A stretch of DNA of 64,000 nt from Oxalobacteraceae bacterium. GTDB lineage: Bacteria > Pseudomonadota > Gammaproteobacteria > Burkholderiales > Burkholderiaceae_D. The notes under the pieces were generated by a model. That model made no database searches. It was not told where the DNA came from and was given only the letters and a program-made list of their open reading frames with translations. A program made the translations under genes and the position numbers. Shown in pieces: positions 1 through 9,646 of this stretch (the first letter of the stretch is position 1; each line of letters begins with the position of its first letter). The stretch is taken from positions 15,027-79,026 of the forward strand of contig JAGKXB010000009.1 of the NCBI GenBank assembly GCA_021151485.1. Direction: 5' to 3'.

Positions 1-520
1 GCACAACCGTTGCGCCCAGCAATTTCATCCGGTACACATTTTGTGCTTGTCGCTTGACATCCTCGCTACCCATATACACGACGCACTCAAGACCAAAACG
101 TGCGCAAATCGTGGCGGTGGCAACACCGTGCTGCCCTGCTCCTGTTTCGGCAATCACACGTGGTTTGCCCATGCGTTTTGCCAATAAAGCCTGACCGATT
201 ACATTGTTAATCTTATGTGCACCAGTGTGATTTAAATCTTCGCGCTTGAAATAAATCTGAGCACCAGCTGCTTTCTCAGACCAACGTTTTGCGTGATAAA
301 TCGGTGATGGACGACCTACAAAATGTTTTAATTCGTAATGAAATTCGGCTAAAAACTCTGGATCCTGACTATAGTGAAGGTAAGCTGCCTTTAATTCTGC
401 CAACGCATGTGTCAACGTTTCTGATACAAAACTACCGCCATAAATGCCAAAGTGTCCTTTGTTGTCAGGAAATTGATAATCCTTAGCTTGGTACAAAGAC
501 GAAGTATCATTTTCAAGCAC
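1..520 (-). CDS. trpB: Tryptophan synthase beta chain, N-terminal part
   Basis: Encodes the N-terminal ~173 residues of the PLP enzyme that condenses indole with serine to make tryptophan; the rest lies beyond the window edge. The translation contains the family landmarks [21 protein letters not shown] and HTGAHKINN, whose lysine binds PLP, followed by GAGQHGVA. I chose a GTG start at 520 because an in-frame stop lies two codons upstream and the first landmarks follow at the usual distance; a weak purine-rich stretch (GAAAGA) precedes it. trpA would normally follow, but it is not visible. Identification is very secure, the exact start less so. Confidence 0.93.
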   Translation of the reverse strand, partial: MLENDTSSLYQAKDYQFPDNKGHFGIYGGSFVSETLTHALAELKAAYLHYSQDPEFLAEFHYELKHFVGRPSPIYHAKRWSEKAAGAQIYFKREDLNHTGAHKINNVIGQALLAKRMGKPRVIAETGAGQHGVATATICARFGLECVVYMGSEDVKRQAQNVYRMKLLGATVV

Positions 521-702
521 GATTCATTCTTTCACAGAAAAATTAGATAACGTAGAAAAAGGCAAAAAACAAGCTAAATAGACAGAATTTCAAACTCGCC
601 ACATTACCAATTTAATAATAAATAGAACAACAAAAAAATATAACGTCGTTTTATAGATATAAATTTAATCAGATAACAGCGGTTTAAATTCGATAAAGAA
701 GA

Positions 703-799
703 GGCGAGCCTTGTCTGCGGCACTTGTGGGAAATGGCTTTGGCTGCTTCGTTCCCGACCTGACCAGGTTCACCATGCCACAATGCGCAGGGGCCCGCCG
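703..799 (-). ncRNA. ffs: Small bacterial signal recognition particle RNA (4.5S RNA)
   Basis: The minus strand carries the SRP RNA apical core: GGTGAACCTGGTCAGGTC followed by GGGAACGAAGCAGCC, i.e. the universally conserved asymmetric and symmetric loops with a GGAA-type tetraloop. The ends GGCGGGCC and GGCTCGCC pair to close the long hairpin, giving about 97 nt, typical of the Alu-less 4.5S type. The RNA binds Ffh and targets nascent membrane proteins to FtsY and the translocon. Ends are set from pairing and could be off by a few bases. A small open frame over it is coincidental. Confidence 0.96.
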
Positions 800-805
800 G
801 CCAGT

Positions 806-833
806 ATTGTACCTCAACAGCATGATTTACAAA
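806..833 (-). promoter_or_regulatory. Sigma-70-like promoter of the 4.5S RNA
   Basis: On the minus strand a TTTGTA box (828-833) and a TACAAT box (806-811) are 16 bp apart, and the TACAAT box ends 6 bp before the first paired base of the SRP RNA. Position relative to the RNA end is the main support; the -35 match is only moderate. Confidence 0.6.
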
Positions 834-980
834 GTGAAAATTTATTGCCCTCGTTATTGATGATGTTCTTACCAAACACTTACCATAGATGAATATTTTT
901 CGCATAATTTGCTTGTTTTATGTTTAATACTTCTGAGTGTTACCGCCTTTTCATCCCCCAAAGACAGTTAAAAACTCATC

Positions 981-3047
981 ATGCCTCCACTTAAAAAATA
1001 TCGTCATCCTATCTCGCTATTGATTGCGAGTTTAATTGCCATCACAACCATTCTCTTCACTCTACTCGTCACGCTGCATTATTTTGATTGGAATCGTGCT
1101 AAACCGTGGCTGAATGCACGAACTAGCGAAGCGCTGGAGCGGCCCTTTACAATCAATGGAGAATTGAAACTGGTCTGGAAAAAACACGCATCCGGATCAA
1201 GCAATCCCAATGTCTCATGGCACAACATGATTCCATGGCCACATTTTCTGGCGCAAAACGTGCATCTGGGCAATCCAACAAACATGAAGGCGTCGTCAAA
1301 TGATATGGCCCACATCAAGCAAGTCAGTTTTGTACTTAATCCTTTAGCACTACTACAAAAGGAAATTGCGATTTCCAGCGTGCATTTCGATGAACTCAAC
1401 ATCAACCTGCTACGCAATCTGGATGGAAGCAACAACTGGACGTTTAAAACTGATCAAACATCCTCATCCTGGGGGGTGAAATTGCAAGAAATCATGTTTA
1501 CAAAAGGACGTATTCATCTGGTTGATGAGATAAAACAAGCGGATGTGGTAGCTGAAATCGATACGATTGATACGAATAATAGGACGAATGTCTACGAAAT
1601 CGCATGGCACATGCAAGGCAAATTTAATGGTGAAGCACTCAATGGGAATGGCAAAATAGGCGCGGTATTATCATTACAACGTCAAACGCAACCTTATCCC
1701 ATCATGGCACAGTTACGTGTGGGACAAACTGAAATTGCAGTAGAAGGTACGCTTACAAAACCCAGCAATTTAGCTGCCCTAGATATGCGATTAAAAGTAT
1801 CGGGTGTCAGTATGGGAAAGTTATATGCCTTAGGTGGTCTTTATTTACCAGAAACACCCCCATTTAGCACCGAAGGACACTTGATCGGGAGCTTAAGTCC
1901 AAATGGCGATCGCTGGGTTTATGAAGAATTTAGCGGTAAAGTAGGTGCCAGCGATATTTCGGGTAAGCTCGACTATCAATCGGCCTCCAAACAACAAACC
2001 CGTCCACAGTTATCAGGGACAGTTTTATCACATACCCTACACTTTTCTGACCTAGCACCTTTGATCGGCGCTGATTCCAATGCCAGCAAAACCAAACGCG
2101 GTGCAGCCCTCATCCAACCAAGCAACAAAATCTTACCTATTGAGTCCTTCAAAACGGATCGTTGGAACACTCTTAATGCTGACATTGCTTTCAAGGCAGA
2201 CAATATTATTCGCGACAGAGCACTCCCCATCAACAAATTGAGCACCAATTTGCGCTTGAAAGATGGCATTTTATCCTTGTCACCTCTCAATTTTGATGTC
2301 GCTGGTGGAAATTTGAGTTCCAACATCATGCTGGATGGTAGCGGCAAAACGGGCAAAAATACAATCAAAGCAACGCTCAATGTCAGTGCACGTCATTTAA
2401 AACTCAAACAACTACTCCCTTCTTTACCCACTACGCAAGCCAGCATAGGTGAAATCAATGGTGATATATCGTTATCAGCGACGGGGCATTCGATTGCAAG
2501 TTTGCTTGGTACGTCAAATGGAGAAATGAAAACCCTAATTAATCAAGGTAGTGTCAGCAAACTACTACTTGAAGAAATGGGCCTCAACATTGGCAGTATT
2601 ATTTTGACTCGTTTGGCGGGCGACAAACAAATCAGAATTAATTGCATGGCAACGAATTTTGCTGTGGAGAACGGTTTAATGCAGGCACGCAACTTTATCG
2701 TAGATACAGACGATGCAATTATTTATGTCAATGGCAATATCAATTTAGCACAAGAACAATTGAACCTGACCATCAATCCGAATAGTAAAGGCTTGCGCAT
2801 ACTCTCACTTAGAGCACCGCTTTACGTAAAAGGAAGTTTCAAGCAACCACAAATTAACATAGACCGCGGGGTGTTAGCCCTCAAATCCGGTAGCGCAATT
2901 GCATTGGCAGCTTTGACACCAGCAGCTGCGCTGCTTCCATTAGTCAACACTGGACAAGAAAAAAGCGGCGAATGTAGCAAATTACTGGCAGTTGCCCGCA
3001 CAAAGCCTGTGGCACCACCCCCAAGCAAAATTTATCGCAAAAAATAG
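981..3047 (+). CDS. AsmA family protein
   Basis: A 688-residue protein with one N-terminal membrane segment (about residues 10-35) followed by a long beta-rich periplasmic region. The C-terminal portion has the AsmA signature pattern with LNLTINPNSKGLRI and APLYVKGSFKQPQI. AsmA-like proteins (AsmA, TamB, YhdP relatives) span the periplasm and are implicated in phospholipid transport to, and homeostasis of, the outer membrane. The ATG at 981 is the first start before the membrane segment; no strong Shine-Dalgarno is seen. It stands alone between the divergent SRP RNA gene and a histidine kinase. Family is clear; the precise paralog is not assigned. Confidence 0.85.
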   Translation: MPPLKKYRHPISLLIASLIAITTILFTLLVTLHYFDWNRAKPWLNARTSEALERPFTINGELKLVWKKHASGSSNPNVSWHNMIPWPHFLAQNVHLGNPTNMKASSNDMAHIKQVSFVLNPLALLQKEIAISSVHFDELNINLLRNLDGSNNWTFKTDQTSSSWGVKLQEIMFTKGRIHLVDEIKQADVVAEIDTIDTNNRTNVYEIAWHMQGKFNGEALNGNGKIGAVLSLQRQTQPYPIMAQLRVGQTEIAVEGTLTKPSNLAALDMRLKVSGVSMGKLYALGGLYLPETPPFSTEGHLIGSLSPNGDRWVYEEFSGKVGASDISGKLDYQSASKQQTRPQLSGTVLSHTLHFSDLAPLIGADSNASKTKRGAALIQPSNKILPIESFKTDRWNTLNADIAFKADNIIRDRALPINKLSTNLRLKDGILSLSPLNFDVAGGNLSSNIMLDGSGKTGKNTIKATLNVSARHLKLKQLLPSLPTTQASIGEINGDISLSATGHSIASLLGTSNGEMKTLINQGSVSKLLLEEMGLNIGSIILTRLAGDKQIRINCMATNFAVENGLMQARNFIVDTDDAIIYVNGNINLAQEQLNLTINPNSKGLRILSLRAPLYVKGSFKQPQINIDRGVLALKSGSAIALAALTPAAALLPLVNTGQEKSGECSKLLAVARTKPVAPPPSKIYRKK

Positions 3048-3172
3048 TCAATACAACAATGTATTTTTGATATCATGATTAAAAATCAACATGTTTATCA
3101 TGTGTATTTTTAAGGACAGTTTTCACATTCGTTACGACCATATCTTTGGTCCCATAAAGCGGAGATGTGTAT

Positions 3173-4267
3173 ATGAGTCAAAAAAATCAAAAAATACTCA
3201 GTGCGCAGGAAAAAGCAAACGCAGCTTTAGAAGCGGCATGTGCAATTCAACCCATTGAACAAATTGCACAAAAATACGGCGTATATCCCCATCAAATTGA
3301 ACAATGGAAACAAAAATTAATAAAAAAATCTCCTCTACTTTTTACTGATCATGTTCAATTTGATTGCTCACAACCCCCATCTAATGATTGGATTTTTCAG
3401 TCCAAACAAACTCAACTTAGGCCACAATCTCCACAATCATCTAAACCTGAAAAGAATTTGGCGAGAATGCCAATTAAACAAGTTCAAAAAATAAATAACG
3501 TACTTATTTTTAAAAACTTCACACATACGCACACTGATCATCCCAACCCCAAAACAGCCTCCCAATTCACGGAACACCAAGAAAAAATCAAAGAAAAAGA
3601 GCGCAAACGGATTGCGCGTGAAATTCATGATGATTTGGGTCAAAATTTACTGGCGATGCGGATGGATATTTTGATGTTGCAGCGACACACGGCACATACC
3701 CATGCACACCTGCATGAAAGAGTGAATATCGTATTAAATAATCTTGATACCACCATACAATCCGTTAAATCGATTGTGAACAATTTGCGTCCATTGAAAT
3801 TGGATTTTGGGCTACAAGCGGGTATTGAATGGTTATTAAAAACGTTTGAGCGTATCAGCGGGATTCATTGTCTATTACTTGCACATGAAGCAACATTCGT
3901 AAAATTTGCACACACACTCAACAACGAACAAACTTTAGCAATTTTTCGCATTTTGCAAGAGGCACTGAGTAACATCATACGGCACGCATTTGCCACCAAA
4001 GTCGAAGTAGTCATTGATCAAAATAAATATCTATTTTCAATGGCAGTCAAAGACAATGGTGTCGGAATTCAGCATCTAAATGAGAACAAAAATAATTCGT
4101 TTGGCATCATCGGTATCAAAGAACGCTTACTTTCAATCAATGGAGAATGCATGATTGATAGCCAACATGGTACCGGCACAACATTACGCATCGCCATTCC
4201 TATTGGGCAAAAATCGTCAGAAACGAGACATGAAATGCCATTAGCGAAATATTCACAAACCAAATAA
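3173..4267 (+). CDS. Soluble HisKA_3-type sensor histidine kinase with N-terminal IS3-OrfA-like HTH
   Basis: A ~364-residue cytoplasmic protein with no membrane segment. Residues ~10-50 resemble the helix-turn-helix head of IS3/IS911 OrfA transposases (IAQKYGVYPHQIEQWKQKL). After a linker of ~90 residues comes the NarL/NarX-class dimerisation domain with phospho-acceptor histidine in RIAREIHDDLGQ, and then a HATPase_c domain with EALSNIIRHA (N box), DNGVGI (G1) and GIIGIKERL / GTGTTL (G2 region). I start at ATG 3173 because GGAG at 3161-3164 is well spaced; a GTG two codons earlier is also open. No response regulator adjoins it, so it is an orphan kinase here. The kinase assignment is firm, the role of the HTH unknown. 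Confidence 0.85.
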   Translation: MSQKNQKILSAQEKANAALEAACAIQPIEQIAQKYGVYPHQIEQWKQKLIKKSPLLFTDHVQFDCSQPPSNDWIFQSKQTQLRPQSPQSSKPEKNLARMPIKQVQKINNVLIFKNFTHTHTDHPNPKTASQFTEHQEKIKEKERKRIAREIHDDLGQNLLAMRMDILMLQRHTAHTHAHLHERVNIVLNNLDTTIQSVKSIVNNLRPLKLDFGLQAGIEWLLKTFERISGIHCLLLAHEATFVKFAHTLNNEQTLAIFRILQEALSNIIRHAFATKVEVVIDQNKYLFSMAVKDNGVGIQHLNENKNNSFGIIGIKERLLSINGECMIDSQHGTGTTLRIAIPIGQKSSETRHEMPLAKYSQTK

Positions 4268-4322
4268 ATGACGACAGCAAAAACAAAAAATAAGAAGAAA
4301 ATCGTAAAAAAACAGCATAAAT

Positions 4323-5822
4323 TTACAATCCCAATATACCTAACCCCAACGTGTCCCAAATACCATCGATTTTCTTCTTTACTTCCGATGTCATCGCAAT
4401 CGTCTGCCCCCATTCACGGCCGGTTTCTCCAGGCCACTTATTGGTTGCATCAATCCCCATCTTGCTGCCCAAACCACTGACTGGTGAGGCAAAATCCAGA
4501 TAATCAATCGGCGTGTTGTCCACCAACATCGTGTCACGTGTAGGATCAACCCGCGTCGTAATAGCCCAGATGACTTCTTTCCAATCACGAATATTGACAT
4601 CTTCATCCACCACGATAATAAATTTGGTGTACATGAATTGACGCAAAAAACTCCACACACCAAACATGACGCGCTTGGCGTGACCCGGATACGATTTTTT
4701 CATTTGGACAACAGCCATGCGGTAACTGCACCCTTCTGGCGGCAAATAAAAATCCACAATTTCACTAAATTGCTTTTGCAGCAATGGAATAAATACTTCG
4801 TTTAATGCCACACCCAAAATCGCCGGTTCATCAGGTGGCTTGCCGGTATAGGTCGAGTGATAGATAGGATTTTTCCGCATTGTGATCCGATCTATCGTAA
4901 AGACGGGAAACCACTCCTGTTCATTGTAATAACCTGTGTGATCACCAAACGGCCCCTCCAACGCATGCTCATAACCACTGGGATGCGATGCATCTGGATA
5001 AATATGCCCCTCCAACACAATTTCGGCGAAAGCAGGTACACGCAACTCACTACCTATCGCTTTCACCAATTCAGTACGCGATCCACGTAACAAACCAGCA
5101 AATTGATACTCTGATAAGCTGTCAGGAACAGGGGTCACAGCACCTAATATAGTGGCAGGATCTGCACCTAGCGCTACCGCAATCGGGTATGGCTGGCCTT
5201 TGTTGATCAATGCATGCTCACGAAAATCCAGCGCACCACCACGTTGCGCCAGCCAGCGCATGATGACCTTATTAGGCCCTATCACCTGCTGACGATAAAT
5301 ACCGAGATTCTGACGCTTTTTATGCGGCCCCTTAGTAATCACCAAACCCCAAGTAATTAATGGTGCGATATCGCCAGGCCAACAATGCTGAATCGGCAAA
5401 CGCGCCAGATCCACATCATTCCCTTCCCACACAATGTCTTGACAAGGTGCAGAACGTAATTCTTTAGGCGACATATCCCACACTGCTTTGACAAATGCCC
5501 CCAATCCCAAGACATCTTTGAAACCTTTAGGAGGTTCAGGCTCTTTTAATGTTGCTAATATCTGGCCAATTTGACGTAACTCACTGACACTCTCAGCCCC
5601 CATACCCAATGCTACTCGTCTTGGTGTACCAAACAAATTGCCCAAGACTGGCATTGTATGCCCCGCCGCTTGATCAAACATAAGCGCCGGACCACCAGCA
5701 CGCAAAGTGCGGTCGCAAATTTCTGTCATTTCCAAATAAGGAGAAATCGGTACAGCAACGTGCTTTAGCTCACCCATATTTTCCAATTTGGCAACAAAAT
5801 CCCTTAAATCCACATATTTCAT
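4323..5822 (-). CDS. ubiD: UbiD-family decarboxylase (4-hydroxy-3-polyprenylbenzoate decarboxylase)
   Basis: About 499 residues, the usual UbiD length. It carries out the prenylated-FMN-dependent decarboxylation step of ubiquinone synthesis, using cofactor made by UbiX. The full length matches the family: N-terminal [12 protein letters not shown], a central region with [17 protein letters not shown] (prFMN/metal-binding neighbourhood) and the [14 protein letters not shown] and [25 protein letters not shown] region rich in catalytic acidic residues (seen here as [15 protein letters not shown]), and [12 protein letters not shown] near the end. Start ATG 5822 is preferred over GTG 5828 because AGTAGG lies upstream at good spacing. 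It converges with the kinase gene. Confidence 0.93.
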   Translation of the reverse strand: MKYVDLRDFVAKLENMGELKHVAVPISPYLEMTEICDRTLRAGGPALMFDQAAGHTMPVLGNLFGTPRRVALGMGAESVSELRQIGQILATLKEPEPPKGFKDVLGLGAFVKAVWDMSPKELRSAPCQDIVWEGNDVDLARLPIQHCWPGDIAPLITWGLVITKGPHKKRQNLGIYRQQVIGPNKVIMRWLAQRGGALDFREHALINKGQPYPIAVALGADPATILGAVTPVPDSLSEYQFAGLLRGSRTELVKAIGSELRVPAFAEIVLEGHIYPDASHPSGYEHALEGPFGDHTGYYNEQEWFPVFTIDRITMRKNPIYHSTYTGKPPDEPAILGVALNEVFIPLLQKQFSEIVDFYLPPEGCSYRMAVVQMKKSYPGHAKRVMFGVWSFLRQFMYTKFIIVVDEDVNIRDWKEVIWAITTRVDPTRDTMLVDNTPIDYLDFASPVSGLGSKMGIDATNKWPGETGREWGQTIAMTSEVKKKIDGIWDTLGLGILGL

Positions 5823-5828
5823 CGACAC

Positions 5829-6252
5829 ACCTACTTCTATTTATTTTTACTTATTCTGATTTAACCGCTAGGAAAACGCTCGATTCTATTGGAGTTCATG
5901 ATCAAGTAATCCAACAACAAACCCAACAATTTAGACATAAAAGTTATAACAAAACAATTTAATAGTATTGACTTGATAGATACACGCTCTTACAATGCAC
6001 TCGAACTACAAAAAGTTGCTATTCTTACATTGAATGACAACATCAATAAAATCAAAAAAGTCACAACAGCACGCATTAAAAATTTTTAAAATTTTCATCG
6101 TGCTCACCATATTTCAGTATTTGCAGTATTCGTACTGATGCAAGGTGTTTGCAAAATCATCGTATAGCGCTAATCAGTAAGAGTGAAAATTGCAACTTCT
6201 TATTGCAATAAAAAACGAGATTTTGTAGCACTGAAACAATTCAGGAGGATTC
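5829..6252 (+). promoter_or_regulatory. AT-rich divergent intergenic region with a good sigma-70 promoter
   Basis: This 424-bp gap separates ubiD (minus) from the lytic transglycosylase (plus). It holds TTGACT at 5968-5973 and TACAAT at 5991-5996 with the ideal 17-bp spacing, pointing towards the transglycosylase and implying a leader of ~250 nt. A small hairpin (ATTGCAA/TTGCAAT, 6189-6209) lies in that leader. A perfect AGGAGG at 6243-6248 precedes the ATG. An open stretch without a start codon runs 5910-6089; see findings. Confidence 0.55.
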
Positions 6253-7251
6253 ATGTTAAATCGAGGTATCCAACTCATCGTTTATGCTCGGCAACTAGCT
6301 AGTCAATCCACCACATGGATAGAATGCCCTCGTAGTACCGATCTTAAAGCCATCTTTCCTACGCATACACGGATGATTTTCACTGTTGTCGCTGTCGCAA
6401 TTTTAAGTTTCACACTTGGCTTACTCTTATTCAAACCCGACAATACACCCCAGATATCAACAATTAATAACGAAGAAATCACTACAATCGATGGATCTGA
6501 TGGCATCAGATCTACGCATTTAAATGAGGCGATACAAGCCAAACTAGGTGATGTCAGCTATACAACAGGGCTCAATGGCAAACAAGTCATTCAAACGACA
6601 CAAGCCCTACAAAAACAACAACAATGGGTCAGTGAATGGTTATCTAAACGTTATAAAGTAGCCAAAGAAGCTGCCAATATGTTTGTTTCCACAACCTATA
6701 CGACAGGAAAAGAAATCAAGATTGATCCTTTATTAATCCTCGCCGTCATGGCAATTGAATCTGGCTTTAATCCTTATGCAGAAAGTCCTGTTGGCGCACA
6801 AGGATTAATGCAAATCATGGCAAAAATCCATCATGAAAAATTCCAAGAAGTGGGTGGCATCAATTCTGCATTAAATCCAGTTGCCAATATCAAAGTAGGT
6901 GCGTTGATATTGAAAGATTATGTAACGCGTGGTGGATCAGTTAAAGAGGGATTAAAAAGTTACGTCGGCGCAGGTTCTTTTGAAAGCGACTCAGGTTACG
7001 GTAATCGTGTACTGGCTGAATACCAGCGCCTAAGAGACGTAGCAAAGGGGAAAAAAGTACCGGTATTTTCATTACCAGCAAATACAAGTAACGGTACGAC
7101 CAATCTAAATGTGAATACCAATGCCAACACGAGCACGCAAAAACCTCGCCCCATTTCAGTATCGCTGCCAGCAACCCCCAACCCACAGCAACAAAAGCCA
7201 GCTATTTTGCTTGAATCAGCTTTACCACATTCAAACGATCAAGCTGGTTAG
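6253..7251 (+). CDS. Membrane-anchored lytic transglycosylase (SLT domain)
   Basis: A 332-residue protein with a cytoplasmic head, one membrane segment at about residues 41-60, and a periplasmic SLT (lysozyme-like) domain at ~150-270. The catalytic glutamate is E169 in AVMAIESGFNPYA, followed by the family motif GAQGLMQIM and the later YVGAG region. Such enzymes cleave the MurNAc-GlcNAc bond of peptidoglycan with 1,6-anhydro product. The C-terminal ~60 residues are Asn/Thr/Pro-rich and probably disordered. The start is supported by AGGAGG at 6243. It stands alone and converges with nusB. Confidence 0.9.
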   Translation: MLNRGIQLIVYARQLASQSTTWIECPRSTDLKAIFPTHTRMIFTVVAVAILSFTLGLLLFKPDNTPQISTINNEEITTIDGSDGIRSTHLNEAIQAKLGDVSYTTGLNGKQVIQTTQALQKQQQWVSEWLSKRYKVAKEAANMFVSTTYTTGKEIKIDPLLILAVMAIESGFNPYAESPVGAQGLMQIMAKIHHEKFQEVGGINSALNPVANIKVGALILKDYVTRGGSVKEGLKSYVGAGSFESDSGYGNRVLAEYQRLRDVAKGKKVPVFSLPANTSNGTTNLNVNTNANTSTQKPRPISVSLPATPNPQQQKPAILLESALPHSNDQAG

Positions 7252-7364
7252 CAGCTTTAAGCAGCGAATACTGCGAATCTCAAACCAATTTGATTATTGG
7301 CAGCATCACGCACACGCATCACGACTTATGCTTGATGCTCCCAACATTGCTTGATTTTCAAAAA

Positions 7365-7835
7365 TTATTTTTTCTCAGCTACAACTTCAACGTTACGTAC
7401 TTTTAACGCCAACTTATCTAGTACGCCATTCACGTATTTGTGCCCGTCTATCCCGCCAAACGATTTAGCCAACTCAATTGCCTCATTGATGATGACGCGA
7501 TAAGGAATTTCGACGTGGGTCGTCAATTCATACGCACCAATCAGCAAGATGGCATGCTCTATCGGCGACAACTCTAGCAAAGAACGATCAATCAATGGCG
7601 ACAAACCTTCCCTTAAGGCATCAGCATTTTTAATGATGCCAGACAATAGAGCCTCGCAATGCGCAGTATCTGCCTTATCGTAGCCATGCGCGGCGCGCAT
7701 ATGCGCCCTAATAATGGACACATCTTCTTGATTCAATAACCATTGATACAAACCTTGCAAAGCAAATTCACGCGCGCGATGACGGGGCGAACGATGCTTG
7801 TTGGGATTGGCGTGTACTGTCTTCTGTTGTGTCAT
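7365..7835 (-). CDS. nusB: Transcription antitermination factor NusB
   Basis: 156 residues; NusB forms the boxA-binding complex with NusE/S10 for rRNA antitermination. N-terminal [19 protein letters not shown] and the C-terminal [18 protein letters not shown] and [11 protein letters not shown] are the classic NusB signatures. The start codon overlaps the ribH stop by 4 bp (ATGA), so translation is probably coupled in a ribB-ribH-nusB operon, a common arrangement in proteobacteria. Confidence 0.97.
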   Translation of the reverse strand: MTQQKTVHANPNKHRSPRHRAREFALQGLYQWLLNQEDVSIIRAHMRAAHGYDKADTAHCEALLSGIIKNADALREGLSPLIDRSLLELSPIEHAILLIGAYELTTHVEIPYRVIINEAIELAKSFGGIDGHKYVNGVLDKLALKVRNVEVVAEKK

Positions 7836-8350
7836 AGCGATTGCCCATGTAAATCATCTTGCTCTTCAGCCTCATGGGCTGCCTCTGCAAGCTCATCTAG
7901 AGCTAATACTAAATTTGCCATTTCAACCGCGACACGTGCCGCATCTACGCCTTTTTGTACCACGCGAACCTTTGCCTGCTCGTCGGTATCGGTCGTCAAA
8001 ACGGCATTCGCAATCGGTATACCTTGATCTAATCCGACACGCGTAATCCCTGCGCCAGATTGATCAGCCACCAATTCAAAATGATAAGTATCGCCACGAA
8101 TGACCGCACCAATCGCAATCAAGGCATCAAATTGTTGGGTATGTGCCATTTTTTGCAATGCCAATGGAATCTCCAATGCACCAGGTACGGTTGTATGCAA
8201 AATATCCTCATCCGCCACGCCTAAGTGTTTCAATTCTTCTAAGCAAGCTGAACTCAAGCCACAGCAAATTTCCTCATTAAAACGCGCTTGCACAATACCA
8301 ATGCGCAAACCATTACCATTTAAATTTTTTTCGTATATACCGACAGTCAT
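7832..8350 (-). CDS. ribH: 6,7-dimethyl-8-ribityllumazine synthase
   Basis: 172 residues; condenses 5-amino-6-ribitylaminouracil with 3,4-dihydroxy-2-butanone 4-phosphate in riboflavin synthesis. Visible motifs are [10 protein letters not shown] near the N-terminus, [27 protein letters not shown] (catalytic histidine in YHFE) and the C-terminal half [17 protein letters not shown]. An Asp/Glu-rich tail of ~15 residues ([11 protein letters not shown]) extends past the core. It lies 30 bp downstream of ribB and overlaps nusB by 4 bp. Confidence 0.97.
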   Translation of the reverse strand: MTVGIYEKNLNGNGLRIGIVQARFNEEICCGLSSACLEELKHLGVADEDILHTTVPGALEIPLALQKMAHTQQFDALIAIGAVIRGDTYHFELVADQSGAGITRVGLDQGIPIANAVLTTDTDEQAKVRVVQKGVDAARVAVEMANLVLALDELAEAAHEAEEQDDLHGQSL

Positions 8351-8380
8351 GACTTACCTTTATTTTTACAAATCCGTTAA

Positions 8381-9505
8381 TTAATGTGTTGATGATTGAT
8401 CTGGCTTGGCTTGATACCCAACGACCTCAAGATCAAAACCTGCCATAGATGGCATTTTTCTTGGACTAGCCAGTAACTTCATTTTGCCCACACCAATATT
8501 CTTCAAAATTTGCGCACCAATCCCGTAAGTACGCAAATCCATACGTGCTGCACGTGTCTGCGGGCGTGGTTCCGGCTCATTTAAGGCTGCAAACTGGGCA
8601 AACATTTGTTCCGCTGACTCTTCGCAATTGAGCAGTACCACCACACCACGCTCCGATGACTTGATTGCGGCCATCGCTGATGCCATATTCCATGAATGCG
8701 TAGTCGCTTGTGTTTCCAACAAATCCAAAATTGACACTGGTTGATGCACACGTACCAAGGTTTCCATATTGGCAGTAATTTCACCATGCACTAGCGCCAA
8801 ATGGGCTGAACCGCTAGGTTTATCACGATATGCAATGGCATTAAACGTACCATGCACCGTATGCATAGTGCGCTCGGCAATACGTTCGACGATGCATTCA
8901 TTTTGGCTACGATAATGAATCAAATCCGCAATCGTGCCGATTTTTAATCCATGTTCTTGCGCAAAGACGATCAAATCCGGCAACCTAGCCATGGTGCCGT
9001 CATCTTTCATGATTTCGCAAATCACCGCAGCAGGCGATAAACCAGCCAATTCAGCAAAATCACACCCGGCTTCAGTATGACCGGCGCGCATCAGCACCCC
9101 ACCCTTTTGGGCCTTCAATGGAAAAATATGACCAGGCTGCACGATATCTGATGCTTTGGCCTGTTTGGAGACAGCTACTTGTATGGTTTTAGCCCGATCC
9201 GCGGCAGAAATCCCTGTCGTGACACCCTCTGCTGCCTCAATCGACACCGTAAAATTGGTGCCATACGAGGTGCCATTATTTGCCGTCATCATGGGCAGCT
9301 GCAACTGCGCGCAACGTTCTTCTGTCAAGGTCAAACAAATCAAACCACGACCAAATTTGGCCATAAAATTAATTGCTTCTGGTGTGACGAAATCGGCGGC
9401 GAGCACTAAATCACCTTCGTTTTCCCTGTCTTCTTCATCCACCAAAATAACCATACGGCCGGCACGAAGCTCGGCAACAATGTCTTGTGTACTGGAAATT
9501 TGCAT
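8381..9505 (-). CDS. ribB: 3,4-dihydroxy-2-butanone 4-phosphate synthase with degenerate GTP cyclohydrolase II-like domain
   Basis: About 374 residues. The N-terminal ~205 residues are a full RibB domain (VDEEDRENEGDLVLAA, GLICLTL, RAGHTEAGCDF) that converts ribulose 5-phosphate to the four-carbon riboflavin precursor. The remainder aligns with GTP cyclohydrolase II in outline, yet the zinc cysteines (normally C-x10-CxC after VRVHxEC) are absent: here the region reads LVRVHQPVSILDLLE, so cyclohydrolase activity is unlikely. Such RibBA-like proteins with a dead second half are known in proteobacteria. ATG 9505 is preferred over 9514 because CAGGA is then well spaced. A separate ribA must exist elsewhere. 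Confidence 0.93.
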   Translation of the reverse strand: MQISSTQDIVAELRAGRMVILVDEEDRENEGDLVLAADFVTPEAINFMAKFGRGLICLTLTEERCAQLQLPMMTANNGTSYGTNFTVSIEAAEGVTTGISAADRAKTIQVAVSKQAKASDIVQPGHIFPLKAQKGGVLMRAGHTEAGCDFAELAGLSPAAVICEIMKDDGTMARLPDLIVFAQEHGLKIGTIADLIHYRSQNECIVERIAERTMHTVHGTFNAIAYRDKPSGSAHLALVHGEITANMETLVRVHQPVSILDLLETQATTHSWNMASAMAAIKSSERGVVVLLNCEESAEQMFAQFAALNEPEPRPQTRAARMDLRTYGIGAQILKNIGVGKMKLLASPRKMPSMAGFDLEVVGYQAKPDQSSTH

Positions 9506-9646
9506 AATGAACATCCTGAGTGAGGCGCTATTTTAATAGATTTGGGTGATTTCAACCGACCACTTGTCACGCTATTTGTGGCACTACTTGTTAAACTAAC
9601 CGTTTTCCATCCAAATACAATTTGTACAGTTCGTGCAATTTTTAAT

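Noticed and set aside
684..905. 73-codon open frame on the minus strand
   Set aside because: It covers the 4.5S SRP RNA and its promoter; the conserved RNA core explains the sequence.
3173..3330. Insertion sequence remnant at the kinase N-terminus
   Set aside because: Only the HTH head resembles IS3 OrfA; there is no integrase core, inverted terminal repeat or target duplication, and the frame runs on into the kinase.
9542..9646. N-terminal extension of the rhodanese with a hydrophobic stretch, as a possible signal peptide
   Set aside because: The stretch overlaps the divergent promoter region, no ribosome-binding site precedes it, and the family N-terminus fits ATG 9647.
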